64,000 bases of DNA from Xanthomonas arboricola. GTDB lineage: Bacteria; Pseudomonadota; Gammaproteobacteria; Xanthomonadales; Xanthomonadaceae. Shown one piece after another: positions 35,671 through 44,249 of this stretch (positions are counted from its first letter, which is position 1; each line of letters starts with the position of its first letter). The notes under the pieces were generated by a model that was given only the letters and a program-made list of their open reading frames with translations, ran no database searches and was not told the DNA's origin. The DNA is taken from the NCBI RefSeq assembly GCF_002940665.1, contig NZ_MIGY01000002.1:186001-250000 (forward strand), written 5' to 3'. The position numbers and the translations under genes are program-made.

Positions 35671-35690
35671 TCGCCCTCGATCTTCGATCA

Positions 35691-35725
35691 CGACAAAACC
35701 GCGCAGTGCGCGGTTTTGTCGTTTT
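35691..35725. terminator. Rho-independent terminator after secF
   Basis: CGACAAAACCGCGC and GCGCGGTTTTGTCG form a perfect 14-bp stem with a three-base loop, followed by TTTT. It lies 20 bases after the secF stop. Confidence 0.92.
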
Positions 35726-35756
35726 GGCGCATCGCGCAGGGCAGCGCAATAGCGTC

Positions 35757-35824
35757 GTAGGAGCGCGCCAGAGCGCGACCGGGCTTTATCGATAACGCCT
35801 CATCGCGCCCGGGTGCGCTCCTAC
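35757..35824. repeat. GTAGGAGCGC palindromic element, copy 1
   Basis: This 68-base imperfect palindrome begins GTAGGAGCGC and ends GCGCTCCTAC. It is the first of a tandem doublet with the copy at 35878-35945; the central parts are nearly identical. Confidence 0.88.
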
Positions 35825-35877
35825 CGGGTTGGGCGTAAATCCGCCGGACGCAGTCAGCCGATGCAATGCAATGCGTC

Positions 35878-35945
35878 GTAGGAGCGCGCCAGAGCGCGAC
35901 CGGGCTTTATCGGGAATGCCTCATCGCGTTCGGGCGCGCTCCTAC
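35878..35945. repeat. GTAGGAGCGC palindromic element, copy 2
   Basis: Same length and ends as copy 1, in the same orientation, 121 bases downstream measured start to start. A few changes lie in the right half. Confidence 0.88.
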
Positions 35946-36001
35946 CGGGCCAGGTGAGTGCGCTGCACCGTCCTGCAACGCGCGCCCGGATCCTCGCGGA
36001 C

Positions 36002-37279
36002 TCACAGATTCCAGTCGATCCGCATGCCTGCGATCAGCGCGTTCTTCAGATCGCTGGTGCGGGTGGGTTCGTTGAACTGGTCGGGGTTGATCACGTAATG
36101 CAGGTTCGGGGCGATGCGCAGGCGCTTGGTGACCTGGATGCCGTAGCTCAGCTCCATCATGATCTGGTTGTCGGCCGGGGTGCCGGTGCCGCCGGCCGAG
36201 GCGCGCGCCAGGCGCAGGTTTTCGATCGCCTCGTCGCTGTACTTCTGCTGGGTGATCACAAACGCAATGTTGTCCTGCGGGCGGCTGGCGAAGGTGCCTT
36301 TCTGCACCAGGCCCAGTTGCACGAAGTGGTCCTCGATCGCCTGGCCGCCGGTGCTCTTGAGGATGGCGCCGAACACGGTCAGGCCGCGGGCGCCGGACGG
36401 ATCCGGGTTGGTGACCTGTTGTTCGAAACGCGCGAAGATGCCCGAGCGGCCCTGCTTGTTCTCGTAGCCCAAGCCGCTGAGCACTGCCGGGTTGCCGTTG
36501 CGGTCGCGCAGCGGGTCGGTGTAGTCGGAGTTGTCCTGCCAGCCGCCCAGTTCGTATATCGCAGCCATGCTGCCGTCGCCGCCCTTGTTCTTGTAGCCGA
36601 CCGCGTAAGGCACCACCACGCCGGTGGTGTCGTCGGTGCTCCACTTCAGGCCGTGCTGGCCGTCCTGGGCCTGCACCGGGTTCACCTCGTAGGCGCCCAC
36701 ATGCACGTAGACCTTGGGCGTGACCCAGGCGGTGGCATGCGCGGCCCAACTGGACACCGGCCAGTAGGTGAAGTTGCTGGTGCGGAACACGAAGGTGGGA
36801 TTGCCGCAGGCCGAGTTGCCCTGGAAGTACTGGCACAGGTCCGAGCCGAGGAAGTGGATGTTGGCCACGCTGCGGCCGGCTTCCAGTTCCAGGCGGTCGT
36901 CGAACAGTTTCTGCAGCAGGGTGAAGTTGGCCAGCCGGGTGCCCTGGCCGCCGTAGATTTCCTGCACCGAGGTGCTGTTGCCGATGCTGCTGTTGGCCAG
37001 GTTGGTGCCGTGGCGGTTGGTGACGTACAGCTTGACGGTGGCGCCGCCCCAGCCGAACAGGCGGTCCATGTCGACATCGGTGCCGACCATCAGCTGGCCG
37101 GCGTAGGCGTCGCCGTTCTTGCGGCCGCCATCGATCATCGAGGCGGCTTCGCCGGTGTAACCCAGCTTGAGCTTGAAGGCATCGGCGGCATCCTGCGCGT
37201 GGGCGAGCGGGGTCAGCGCCAGTGCCAGCGACAGGCACAGCAGGCGGGGACGGGCATGGCGGGGGGCGAGGACGGTCAT
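36002..37279 (-). CDS. OprB-type carbohydrate-selective porin
   Basis: This 425-residue protein has a signal peptide (LCLSLALALTPLAHAQ). The mature part has the alternating strand pattern of OprB porins (FKLKLGYTGEAASMIDGG, LEAGRSVANIHFLGSDLC, ELSYGIQVTKRLRIAPNLHYVINPDQFN) and ends in MRIDWNL. It should let sugars cross the outer membrane. It lies downstream of fruBKA on the same strand, 185 bases after fruA, so fructose or a related sugar is the likely cargo. GGAG stands 8 bases before the ATG. Confidence 0.88.
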   Translation of the reverse strand: MTVLAPRHARPRLLCLSLALALTPLAHAQDAADAFKLKLGYTGEAASMIDGGRKNGDAYAGQLMVGTDVDMDRLFGWGGATVKLYVTNRHGTNLANSSIGNSTSVQEIYGGQGTRLANFTLLQKLFDDRLELEAGRSVANIHFLGSDLCQYFQGNSACGNPTFVFRTSNFTYWPVSSWAAHATAWVTPKVYVHVGAYEVNPVQAQDGQHGLKWSTDDTTGVVVPYAVGYKNKGGDGSMAAIYELGGWQDNSDYTDPLRDRNGNPAVLSGLGYENKQGRSGIFARFEQQVTNPDPSGARGLTVFGAILKSTGGQAIEDHFVQLGLVQKGTFASRPQDNIAFVITQQKYSDEAIENLRLARASAGGTGTPADNQIMMELSYGIQVTKRLRIAPNLHYVINPDQFNEPTRTSDLKNALIAGMRIDWNL

Positions 37280-37464
37280 GGCAGGACTCCGAACGAAGGA
37301 AGGCGTGGCCGGGTGGCGAACGCGACAGCTAGGGGATGGGCAAGCCGCCGGCGGCGCACGAAGGTGCGCAGCGCAGCGGTGAAACCAGTCAGGGGTGGAG
37401 AGGGGCGGCGATCAGGCGTGGCGCATGCGCGGGCGGCAAGCGCCAGTGGCGGGGTGGCCGAAGG

Positions 37465-39201
37465 TCAGGCGACCACGTCGGCCACCGGCTTCTTGAGCAG
37501 GCGCAGTGCCACCGCGGTGACCAGCACGCCGACCACCAGGGCCAGCACGTAATTCAGCAGGTGGGTCACCGCGTTGGGGATCAGCAGCACGAAGATGCCG
37601 CCGTGCGGTGCCTTCAACTCGGCACCGGCGGTCATCGAGATCGCACCGGCCACGGCCGAGCCGATCACCAGCGCCGGGATGGTGCGCAGCGGGTCGCGCG
37701 CGGCATACGGGATGGCGCCTTCGGTGACGAAGGCCAGCCCGAGCACGCCGGCGGCCGTGGCCGAGCCGCGCTCTTCCACGGTGAAACGGTTGCGGAACAC
37801 CCAGGTGGCCAGCGCAATGCCCAGCGGCGGGGTCATGCCGGCGACCATGGCGGCCGCCATCGGGGTGTAGACCTGGCTGGCGATCAGGCCGGTGGAGAAC
37901 GCGTAGGCGGCCTTGTTGACCGGCCCGCCCATGTCGAAGGCCATCATGCCGCCGAGCAACAGGCCCAGCAGCAGCGCGCTGCTGCCCTGCATGCCGCGCA
38001 GCCAGGCGGTGAGCCAGGCCAGCAGGTCGGCCACCGGCTGACCGAACACGTACATCATCGCCAGGCCGACCAGCAGCGTGCCCAGCACCGGCAGGATCAG
38101 CACCGGCTTGAGCCCTTCCAGGTTGCGCGGCAGGCGGATGTAGCGGTTGAGTGCGGCCACGCCGTAGCCGGCGATGAAGCCGGCGATGATCCCGCCGAGG
38201 AAGCCGGCATTGAGGTTGGCCGCGACCAGGCCGCCGATCATGCCGGGCGCGATACCGGGGCGGTCGGCGATGGAGTAGGCGATATAGCCGGCCAGCGCGG
38301 GCACCATCAGGGTGAAGCCGGCCTTGGCGCCGATCTGGAACAGCGACCAGGCCAGCGTGCCCTGGTGCGCATCGTCGCCGGCATAGATGCCGCCGAGTGC
38401 AAATGCCAGCGCGATCAACAAGCCGCCGGCGGTGACGAAGGGCAGCATGAACGACACGCCGGTCATCAGGTGCTTGTAGGCGCCGGTGCGACCGTTGCCG
38501 GTGTTTTCGGCCTTGGCGGCGCCTGCGACCGGCGCCGCGCCGCCGTGCACGCCGGCTTCGGCCAGCGCTTTCTGGATCAAGGCCGGGCCGTCGTTGATGG
38601 CCGGCTTGGTGCCGCTCTTGAACAGGCGCTTGCCGCCGAAGCGGGCCAGGTCGACTTCGCGATCGGCGGCGATCAACACCAGGTCGGCGTCGCGGATTTC
38701 CGCATCGGTCAGGGCGTCCTGCGCGCCGACCGAGCCCTGGGTTTCCACGCGGATCTGGTAGCCGAGTTTCTTCGCGGCCTGCTGCAGGCCTTCGGCGGCC
38801 ATGAAGGTGTGCGCGATGCCGGTGGGGCAAGAGGTGATCGCAACGATGCGCTTGCTGCCGGCGCTGGCGCTGCCTGCGGCAGCCGATGCATTTGCGGCGG
38901 CCGGTGCGGCGAGCTGGCTCACCGCGGCGGCCGGGTCGTCCAGCACCGCACCCAAGCTCAGGCGCAGCAGCTGCGCGTCGCCGAAACGGGCGGTGTCGGC
39001 ATCGGCGTCGCCGATCACCAGCACCTGGCCGGCGCCGCTGGCCAGTTCGCCCGGCAATGCGCCGAGCACGCCCTGGTCGCTGCGGATCTCGATCGTCACG
39101 CTGCGCCCGGCGGCGGTGGCCGCGCGGCGCAGCGCTTCGGCCGCCAGGACGGCTTCGGTGCTGCGGTCGCCAGCGGCGATGACCACGATGGAAGAGGACA
39201 T
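37465..39201 (-). CDS. fruA: Fructose PTS EIIBC component
   Basis: The protein has 578 residues from the ATG at 39201, with GGAG upstream. An N-terminal IIB-prime domain (about 1-95) lacks the active cysteine. After an Ala-rich linker, the active IIB domain has Cys125 in ITSCPTGIAHTF. The EIIC membrane domain (from about residue 235) contains GGLLIALAFALGG, PGMIGGLVA and FDMGGPVNKAAYAFS. It imports fructose as fructose 1-phosphate, taking phosphate from FruB. It is third in fruB-fruK-fruA. Confidence 0.96.
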   Translation of the reverse strand: MSSSIVVIAAGDRSTEAVLAAEALRRAATAAGRSVTIEIRSDQGVLGALPGELASGAGQVLVIGDADADTARFGDAQLLRLSLGAVLDDPAAAVSQLAAPAAANASAAAGSASAGSKRIVAITSCPTGIAHTFMAAEGLQQAAKKLGYQIRVETQGSVGAQDALTDAEIRDADLVLIAADREVDLARFGGKRLFKSGTKPAINDGPALIQKALAEAGVHGGAAPVAGAAKAENTGNGRTGAYKHLMTGVSFMLPFVTAGGLLIALAFALGGIYAGDDAHQGTLAWSLFQIGAKAGFTLMVPALAGYIAYSIADRPGIAPGMIGGLVAANLNAGFLGGIIAGFIAGYGVAALNRYIRLPRNLEGLKPVLILPVLGTLLVGLAMMYVFGQPVADLLAWLTAWLRGMQGSSALLLGLLLGGMMAFDMGGPVNKAAYAFSTGLIASQVYTPMAAAMVAGMTPPLGIALATWVFRNRFTVEERGSATAAGVLGLAFVTEGAIPYAARDPLRTIPALVIGSAVAGAISMTAGAELKAPHGGIFVLLIPNAVTHLLNYVLALVVGVLVTAVALRLLKKPVADVVA

Positions 39202-39224
39202 GCAAATCTCCTGCGTTGTTCGGT

Positions 39225-39313
39225 CGCCGGCAAGTGCCGGCGGGATACGTGGTGTCTTGCGCAAAACACCGGCGCGCTGCGCTGGCGCTGCCAGCGTTCG
39301 CGCCGGCGGTGGT
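39225..39313 (-). promoter_or_regulatory. Structured gap between fruK and fruA
   Basis: The 113-base gap holds a perfect CGCCGGCA/TGCCGGCG stem (39225-39242), and CGCTGGC/GCCAGCG lies near 39282-39298. The stems lie just upstream of the fruA ribosome site and may tune its expression or RNA processing. Confidence 0.35.
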
Positions 39314-39314
39314 G

Positions 39315-40271
39315 CTACGAGAGCGGGTCGATGACGATCTCGCCGGCGAGCTTGCGTACCTGCTGCGGGTTCAGCCGGCGCGCATCGCCGCTTTCCAGCC
39401 GGCTGACCGAGAACGCGGTCGCCAGCCGTGCGCAACTTTCCAGATCGGGGGAGTCGCCAAGCAGCGCGGCGGCCAGACCGGCCACCATCGCGTCACCGGC
39501 GCCCACGCTGCTGCCCTGCGCCAGGCGCGGCGGACGCGCGATCAGGCGCTGGTCGCGCTGCACGAACAGCGCGCCTTCGGTGCCCATCGAAATGACCACC
39601 AGCTGGATGCCGCGTGCGATCAGTTCGTGCGCGGCGGCGCTGAGGGCGGCGCGGTCGCTCAGCGGGCGGCCGGTCCAGGCCTCCAGCTCGTGCCGGTTCG
39701 GCTTGACCGCGTACGGCAGCGCCTGGCGTGCGGCACCGAGCGCGGCCACCAGCGGCGCGCCACTGGTGTCCAACAGCACGCGCGCACCGGCGGCGCTGGC
39801 CTGGGCCTGCAACTGCGCCCAGCTGTCGTCCGGCAGGCCGGCCGGCAGGCTGCCCGACAGCACCACCGGCAGGCCGGGGCGCAGCAGCGGGGCGAGGTGA
39901 TCGGCCACGCCCTGCAGATGCGGCGGGCCCAGGCGCAGGCCGGGCAGGTTGATGTCGGTGGTGTCGTTGCTGCGCGCTTCGACCAGCTTGAGATTGGTGC
40001 GGGTCTCGCCGGCCACGCGTTGGCAATGATCGGCAATGCCGCGCTCGCGGAACAGCGCCTCGAACACGCCGGCATTGCCGACCCCGAGCACGCCGAGCGC
40101 GGCGACCTGGCTGCCCCAGTCGGCCAGACAGGCGGCCACGTTGATGCCCTTGCCGCCGGCATCGTTGCGCACGCTGCTGGCGCGATGCACCGCGCCAGGC
40201 TGCAGGCTGTCGAGCTGGATGGTCTGGTCGATCGCCGGGTTCAGCGTCACCGTGATGGCGTGCAGGTTCAT
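39315..40271 (-). CDS. fruK: 1-phosphofructokinase
   Basis: This 318-residue PfkB-family kinase starts at the ATG that overlaps the fruB stop (ATGA). TVTLNPAIDQTIQL is the family N-terminus, NDAGGKGINVA the first signature, and SVGAGDAMVAG the second, with the catalytic Asp. It phosphorylates fructose 1-phosphate to fructose 1,6-bisphosphate. Overlap with fruB means coupled translation, and product levels of the pathway likely feed back on FruR. Confidence 0.97.
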   Translation of the reverse strand: MNLHAITVTLNPAIDQTIQLDSLQPGAVHRASSVRNDAGGKGINVAACLADWGSQVAALGVLGVGNAGVFEALFRERGIADHCQRVAGETRTNLKLVEARSNDTTDINLPGLRLGPPHLQGVADHLAPLLRPGLPVVLSGSLPAGLPDDSWAQLQAQASAAGARVLLDTSGAPLVAALGAARQALPYAVKPNRHELEAWTGRPLSDRAALSAAAHELIARGIQLVVISMGTEGALFVQRDQRLIARPPRLAQGSSVGAGDAMVAGLAAALLGDSPDLESCARLATAFSVSRLESGDARRLNPQQVRKLAGEIVIDPLS

Positions 40272-42784
40272 GCCTGGCCCTCGCGCTGCGCTTCCAGTGC
40301 ACGTACCTGCTCTGCGGTTTCGCAGTTCAGCGCCTGCTCGGCCAACTGCTGCAGCTGGCTCAGTGCGGCGCCGCGCAGGCGTGCCTTGACCGCCGGGATG
40401 TCGTTGGGCGTCATCGACAGTTCCTGCACGCCCAGGCCGGCCAGCAGGCTGGCGCCGAACGGATCGCCGGCCAAGCCGCCGCACACGCCCACCCAGCGCT
40501 GGTGTTTGCGCGCGCCTTCGATCGTGCTGCGGATCATGCGCAGCACCGCCGGATGCAGGCTGTCGGCTTCGGCGGCCAGCTCCGGGTTCTGGCGGTCGAT
40601 CGCCAGCACGTACTGGGTGAGGTCGTTGGTGCCGATCGAGAAGAAATCCGCATGGCGCGCCAGCACGTCGGCCTGCGCGGCGGCGGCGGGCACCTCGATC
40701 ATGATGCCGATCGGCACCTCGGGCGCGTCGAGTTCGGTGCGGATGCGCGCGCAGATGGCGCGCAGGGTGATCAGCTCCGGCACCGAGGTGATCATCGGGA
40801 ACATGATCGACAGCCGCGCCCCGTCCTTGGCGGCGCGGTATAGCGCACGCAGCTGCGGCTCGAGCAGGTCCGGGCGACGCAGCAGCAGGCGCGCGCCGCG
40901 CACGCCCAGGAACGGGTTTTCCTCATGCGGCAGCTCCAGATGCGCCACCTGCTTGTCGCCGCCGATGTCCAGTGCGCGCACGATCAGCGGGCGGCCATCC
41001 AGCGCCTGCGCCATTGCCAGATACGTTGCGTGCTGCTCGTCCTCGCTGGGTGTGCTGCCGCTTTCCAAGAACAGGAACTCGGTTCGCATCAGGCCGACGC
41101 CTTCGGCGCCCTGGGTCAGCGCCATCGCGACCTGGTCGGGCAGGTTGACGTTGGCGCCGATGTCGATGTGGTGGCCGTCGCTGGTGTCGGCGGGCAATGC
41201 GCGTTGCGCGGCTTCGCGCTCGCGGATCGCCTGCTGCTCGGCGATGTGCGTACGGGCTGCGTCCAGGTCCAGCGCGGACGGGTCGATGTACAGCCGCCCG
41301 CTGCTGCCGTCGATGATGGCGGTGACGCCGTCTTCGATATCCAGCAACTGGCCGCCGGCCGCGACCAACGCCGGCAGGCCGAGCGTGCGCGACAGGATCG
41401 CGGTGTGCGAGGTCGGCCCGCCTTGCGCGGTGGCCAGGCCGAGTACGCGCGCGGTGTCCAGGTTGGCGGTGTCCGACGGCGACAGGTCGCCGGCCAGCAG
41501 GATGCAGGGCTGCTCCGGCAGGTCGGCCAGGCCGGCGCCGGCGGCGGCCGGGTCGAGCTGGGCCAGCACGCGGCGGCCGACATCGCGCAGGTCGGCCGCG
41601 CGCCCGGCCAGCACCGGATTGCCGAGTGCGGCCAGGCCCGAGGCGATCTGTTCCACCGCCTGATGCCACGACCACGCCACGCCGTGGCCTTCGACCATCA
41701 GCTGGCAGGTGCGGGTGATCAGGTCGGTGTCGTTGAGCAGCTCGGCCTGGGCCTTGAAGATCGCCGCGTCCGAGGCACCGAGCCGGCGCTGGGTATCGTC
41801 CTGGATCGCCGCCAGCTGCTGGCGGGTGCGGGTCAGCGCGTCGTGCAGCAGCGCGCCGCCATCGCCCAGCCCGACCGGTTGATCGGCGACCTCGGTCTGC
41901 GCCGCACGCAGCCGGTGCACGATGCCGATCGCCACGCCCGGGCTTGCGCCGATGCCGACGATGGCCGGCTGCGCCTGCGGCGGCGTCCAGCCGACCACCG
42001 GCGCAGCGCGGCGTTGCGCGGCGCGCTCGGCATCGGCCTTTTCCTGCGCGGTCAGGCTGTCCATCACTGCGCGCAGGCGCTTGAGCAGCGCACCCGCATC
42101 GCTGCCTTCGGCCGAAACGGTGATGCTGTCGCCGGCACGCAGGCCCAACTGCAGCAGGCCCACCAGGCTCTTGGCATCGGCGGCCTGGTCGCCGGCGCGC
42201 ACCTGGGCGCGCGCCGAGAAACCGCGCGCCGTCTCGGCCCAACGGGTGGCCGGGCGGGCGTGCAGGCCGCTGGGGTAGGCGATGGTCCATTCGAAGGATT
42301 CGGCCAGGTCGGTGGCCGGTGCGGCGCTGGTGTCGGGTGCGCGGTCGCCGGTCAAGGCCGCCACGATCACGCCCGGGTCGTCGGTGGTGAACAGCGTTTC
42401 CAGCTGGGCCGGGTCCTGGATCAGGCGGGTCAGCCGGCGCAGCAGGGTGATGTGGGTGTCGGACTGGGCGGCGATGCCGACCACCAGCCGGGTGGTCTGG
42501 CCCGGGTTCCACTCCACGCCCTCGGGCAACTGCAGCACCGCGATGCCGTCGCGGCGCACCAGATGGCGGTCTTCGCCGACGCCGTGCGGGATCGCCAGGC
42601 CGTGGCCGAGGAAGGTATTCGCCAGCCCTTCGCGGCGCCGCATGCTGGCGTCGTAGCCCGGCGCCACGCAGCCGGCGGCGACCAGCAACTGGGCGGCCTG
42701 CGCGATGGCGTCGTCCTTGTCGCGGGCATGCGCACGCAGGCGCACGAGTTCGGGAGTGACGGGGGCTGGCGACGGAGAGGACAA
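40268..42784 (-). CDS. fruB: Fructose-specific PTS fusion EIIA-HPr-EI
   Basis: The protein has 838 residues. I chose TTG 42784 because GGAG sits six bases upstream and family similarity starts there. The frame is open for 88 more codons through the operator and promoter, which cannot be coding. Domains in order: EIIA-Fru with phospho-His67 (LAIPHGVGED), HPr with His175 (PSGLHARPAT), and enzyme I from about residue 270 with phospho-His460 (GGPTSHTAILSRTLGLPAL) and a PEP-binding C-terminus. It carries phosphate from PEP to FruA in one polypeptide. First gene of the operon. Confidence 0.95.
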   Translation of the reverse strand: MSSPSPAPVTPELVRLRAHARDKDDAIAQAAQLLVAAGCVAPGYDASMRRREGLANTFLGHGLAIPHGVGEDRHLVRRDGIAVLQLPEGVEWNPGQTTRLVVGIAAQSDTHITLLRRLTRLIQDPAQLETLFTTDDPGVIVAALTGDRAPDTSAAPATDLAESFEWTIAYPSGLHARPATRWAETARGFSARAQVRAGDQAADAKSLVGLLQLGLRAGDSITVSAEGSDAGALLKRLRAVMDSLTAQEKADAERAAQRRAAPVVGWTPPQAQPAIVGIGASPGVAIGIVHRLRAAQTEVADQPVGLGDGGALLHDALTRTRQQLAAIQDDTQRRLGASDAAIFKAQAELLNDTDLITRTCQLMVEGHGVAWSWHQAVEQIASGLAALGNPVLAGRAADLRDVGRRVLAQLDPAAAGAGLADLPEQPCILLAGDLSPSDTANLDTARVLGLATAQGGPTSHTAILSRTLGLPALVAAGGQLLDIEDGVTAIIDGSSGRLYIDPSALDLDAARTHIAEQQAIREREAAQRALPADTSDGHHIDIGANVNLPDQVAMALTQGAEGVGLMRTEFLFLESGSTPSEDEQHATYLAMAQALDGRPLIVRALDIGGDKQVAHLELPHEENPFLGVRGARLLLRRPDLLEPQLRALYRAAKDGARLSIMFPMITSVPELITLRAICARIRTELDAPEVPIGIMIEVPAAAAQADVLARHADFFSIGTNDLTQYVLAIDRQNPELAAEADSLHPAVLRMIRSTIEGARKHQRWVGVCGGLAGDPFGASLLAGLGVQELSMTPNDIPAVKARLRGAALSQLQQLAEQALNCETAEQVRALEAQREGQA

Positions 42785-42813
42785 GACGGACTCCGGGTAG
42801 GAACGGGCTGGGC

Positions 42814-42834
42814 AGTATAGTGGGAACGTTCCCA
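42814..42834 (-). promoter_or_regulatory. fruB promoter -10 region with FruR operator
   Basis: TGGGAACGTTCCCA (42821-42834) is a perfect 14-bp palindrome typical of LacI-family sites. On the minus strand it is followed one base later by TATACT (42814-42819), a good -10 box about 30 bases before the fruB start. The bound repressor would cover the promoter spacer. Confidence 0.75.
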
Positions 42835-42930
42835 CGTTCCAGGTCAATGTGCGCTGCACAAAAACGTTGTAATGCTTTCGGGTTAGCATCGAATCAGAGA
42901 CGGCGCCCGGCATCGGGTGCGCAAATGGAG

Positions 42931-42944
42931 CGGGAACGGTCCCA
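42931..42944 (+). promoter_or_regulatory. Second FruR-like operator abutting the fruR start codon
   Basis: CGGGAACGGTCCCA differs from the fruB operator at two positions and ends exactly at the base before the fruR GTG. It covers the place where a ribosome site would lie, which implies autoregulation. Confidence 0.65.
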
Positions 42945-43934
42945 GTGAATATCAGCATCAATGACGTGGCCCGGGTGGCCGGGGTTTCCAAATCGACGGT
43001 CTCGCGCGCGCTGGGCACCGGCCCGGTCAGCGAGGAGGTACGCGCCAAGGTCGAAGCGGCGGTGCGCCAGACCGGCTACCGGCCCAATCTGATGGCACGG
43101 CGCCTGCGGTCCCAGCAGTCCGGCATCCTGGGGGTGATCGTCGCCGACATCCGCAACCCATATTTCACCGCGCTGATCCGCGCGGTGGAAGAAGTGGCCT
43201 ATCGCGCCGGCATGCGCGTGACCCTGTGCAATACCGACGAAGACCCCGAGCGCGAGGCGCTGTACCTGCAATTGATGCAGGAAGAACGCATCACCGGGCT
43301 GATCTTTGCGCCGACCCGCAATACGGTCGGGCGCATGCACGAACTGGTGCTGGACTATCCGACCGTGCTGGTGGACCGCGCCGGCCCCGGCAGCCGCTAC
43401 GACAGCGTGGTGCTGGATAACGCCGCGGCCATGGGCGAACTGGTCGCGCATCTGCAGGCGCAGGGGTATCGGCGCATCGGCGGGTTGTTCGGCACCAGTA
43501 CCACCGCGACCGAGCGCCGCAACGGTTATCTGGCCGCGATGGCTGCACAGGAGCTGACGCCGGGCTACCGCGAAGTGGCGCCCACCGCCGAAGCGGCGAT
43601 TGCCGAAGTCGGCCAATGGCTGGCCAGCGCAGACCGGCCCGACGCCATCGTCACCAGTAACAGCCTGCTGTTGATGGGTGCGCTCAAGGCCGCACGCACC
43701 GCCAGTCTGCGCATCCCCGACGACCTGGCCCTGGCCGGCTTCGACAACGAGCGTTGGACCGACCTGGTCGAGCCGGGCATCACCGTAGTCGAACAACCGG
43801 TCGAGGACATGGGGCGCGCGGCGATGTCGCTGCTGCTCGAACGCCTGGCCAGCCCGCAGCTGCCGATCCGTCGCATGGTGATGACCGGGCGCTGCGTAGT
43901 GCGCGGCTCCACTGGCGCGCGCCCGCGCATCTAA
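42945..43934 (+). CDS. fruR: LacI-family repressor of the fructose operon
   Basis: This 329-residue protein starts at GTG 42945, because the helix-turn-helix begins almost at once (INDVARVAGVSKSTVSRALGTG). A hinge with RRLRSQQSG precedes the periplasmic-binding-like effector domain (ILGVIVADIRNPYFTALIRAVEE, VLVDRAG, IPDDLALAGFDNERWTDLV). It diverges from fruB and is flanked by two operator-like palindromes. It likely represses fruBKA until fructose 1-phosphate or a derivative binds. Effector is inferred from the context. Confidence 0.93.
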   Translation: MNISINDVARVAGVSKSTVSRALGTGPVSEEVRAKVEAAVRQTGYRPNLMARRLRSQQSGILGVIVADIRNPYFTALIRAVEEVAYRAGMRVTLCNTDEDPEREALYLQLMQEERITGLIFAPTRNTVGRMHELVLDYPTVLVDRAGPGSRYDSVVLDNAAAMGELVAHLQAQGYRRIGGLFGTSTTATERRNGYLAAMAAQELTPGYREVAPTAEAAIAEVGQWLASADRPDAIVTSNSLLLMGALKAARTASLRIPDDLALAGFDNERWTDLVEPGITVVEQPVEDMGRAAMSLLLERLASPQLPIRRMVMTGRCVVRGSTGARPRI

Positions 43935-43945
43935 CCGCCCCCGTC

Positions 43946-44011
43946 GTAGGAGCGCACCTGGGCGCGAGGGGCGTTACCGGTAAGGCCCATCGCGCCCAGG
44001 TGCGCTCCTAC
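43946..44011. repeat. GTAGGAGCGC palindromic element, copy 3
   Basis: This 66-base copy has perfect 22-bp arms, beginning GTAGGAGCGCACCTGGGCGC. The loop contains TTACCGGTAA, itself a palindrome. First of a doublet with copy 4. Confidence 0.9.
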
Positions 44012-44111
44012 GATGGCGTGGCGGCTGTCGCGGATCATGCTGTGCGGGTGCCAGCCGGTACGTGGTGCAGGCCTCGCCCAAGCACGCCATGCCCCCAATC
44101 CCTGCCATGCC

Positions 44112-44177
44112 GTAGGAGCGCACCCGGGCGCGAGGGGCGTTGCCGGCAAGGCCCGTCGCGCCCGGGTGCGCTCCTGC
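44112..44177. repeat. GTAGGAGCGC palindromic element, copy 4
   Basis: Same orientation and length as copy 3, starting 166 bases further on. The right end reads CTCCTGC in place of CTCCTAC. Confidence 0.88.
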
Positions 44178-44199
44178 GGGAGATCACGGGCGCGCGAAC

Positions 44200-44228
44200 A
44201 AAAAAGCCCCGGCGTTGCCGGGGCTTTT
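44200..44228. terminator. Bidirectional terminator between fruR and the RND operon
   Basis: GCCCCGGC and GCCGGGGC pair over GTT, with six A residues on the left and TTTT on the right. It can end transcription from both directions. Confidence 0.88.
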
Positions 44229-44249
44229 CGTTCTGCGCCGTATCCGGGA

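Larger units (their letters stand above)
35671..36001. other. Convergent spacer with terminator and repeat doublet
   Basis: The 331 bases between secF and the porin gene hold the terminator at 35691-35725 and two copies of the 68-base GTAGGAGCGC element. No coding sequence is supported. Confidence 0.7.
43935..44249. other. Spacer with repeat doublet and bidirectional terminator
   Basis: The 315 bases between fruR and the convergent RND gene hold two GTAGGAGCGC elements and a symmetric terminator. No gene is supported. Confidence 0.7.

Noticed and set aside
42785..43048. Extension of fruB to an earlier start
   Set aside because: The extra 88 codons pass through the promoter and FruR operator and into the divergent fruR gene; TTG 42784 has the only good ribosome site.
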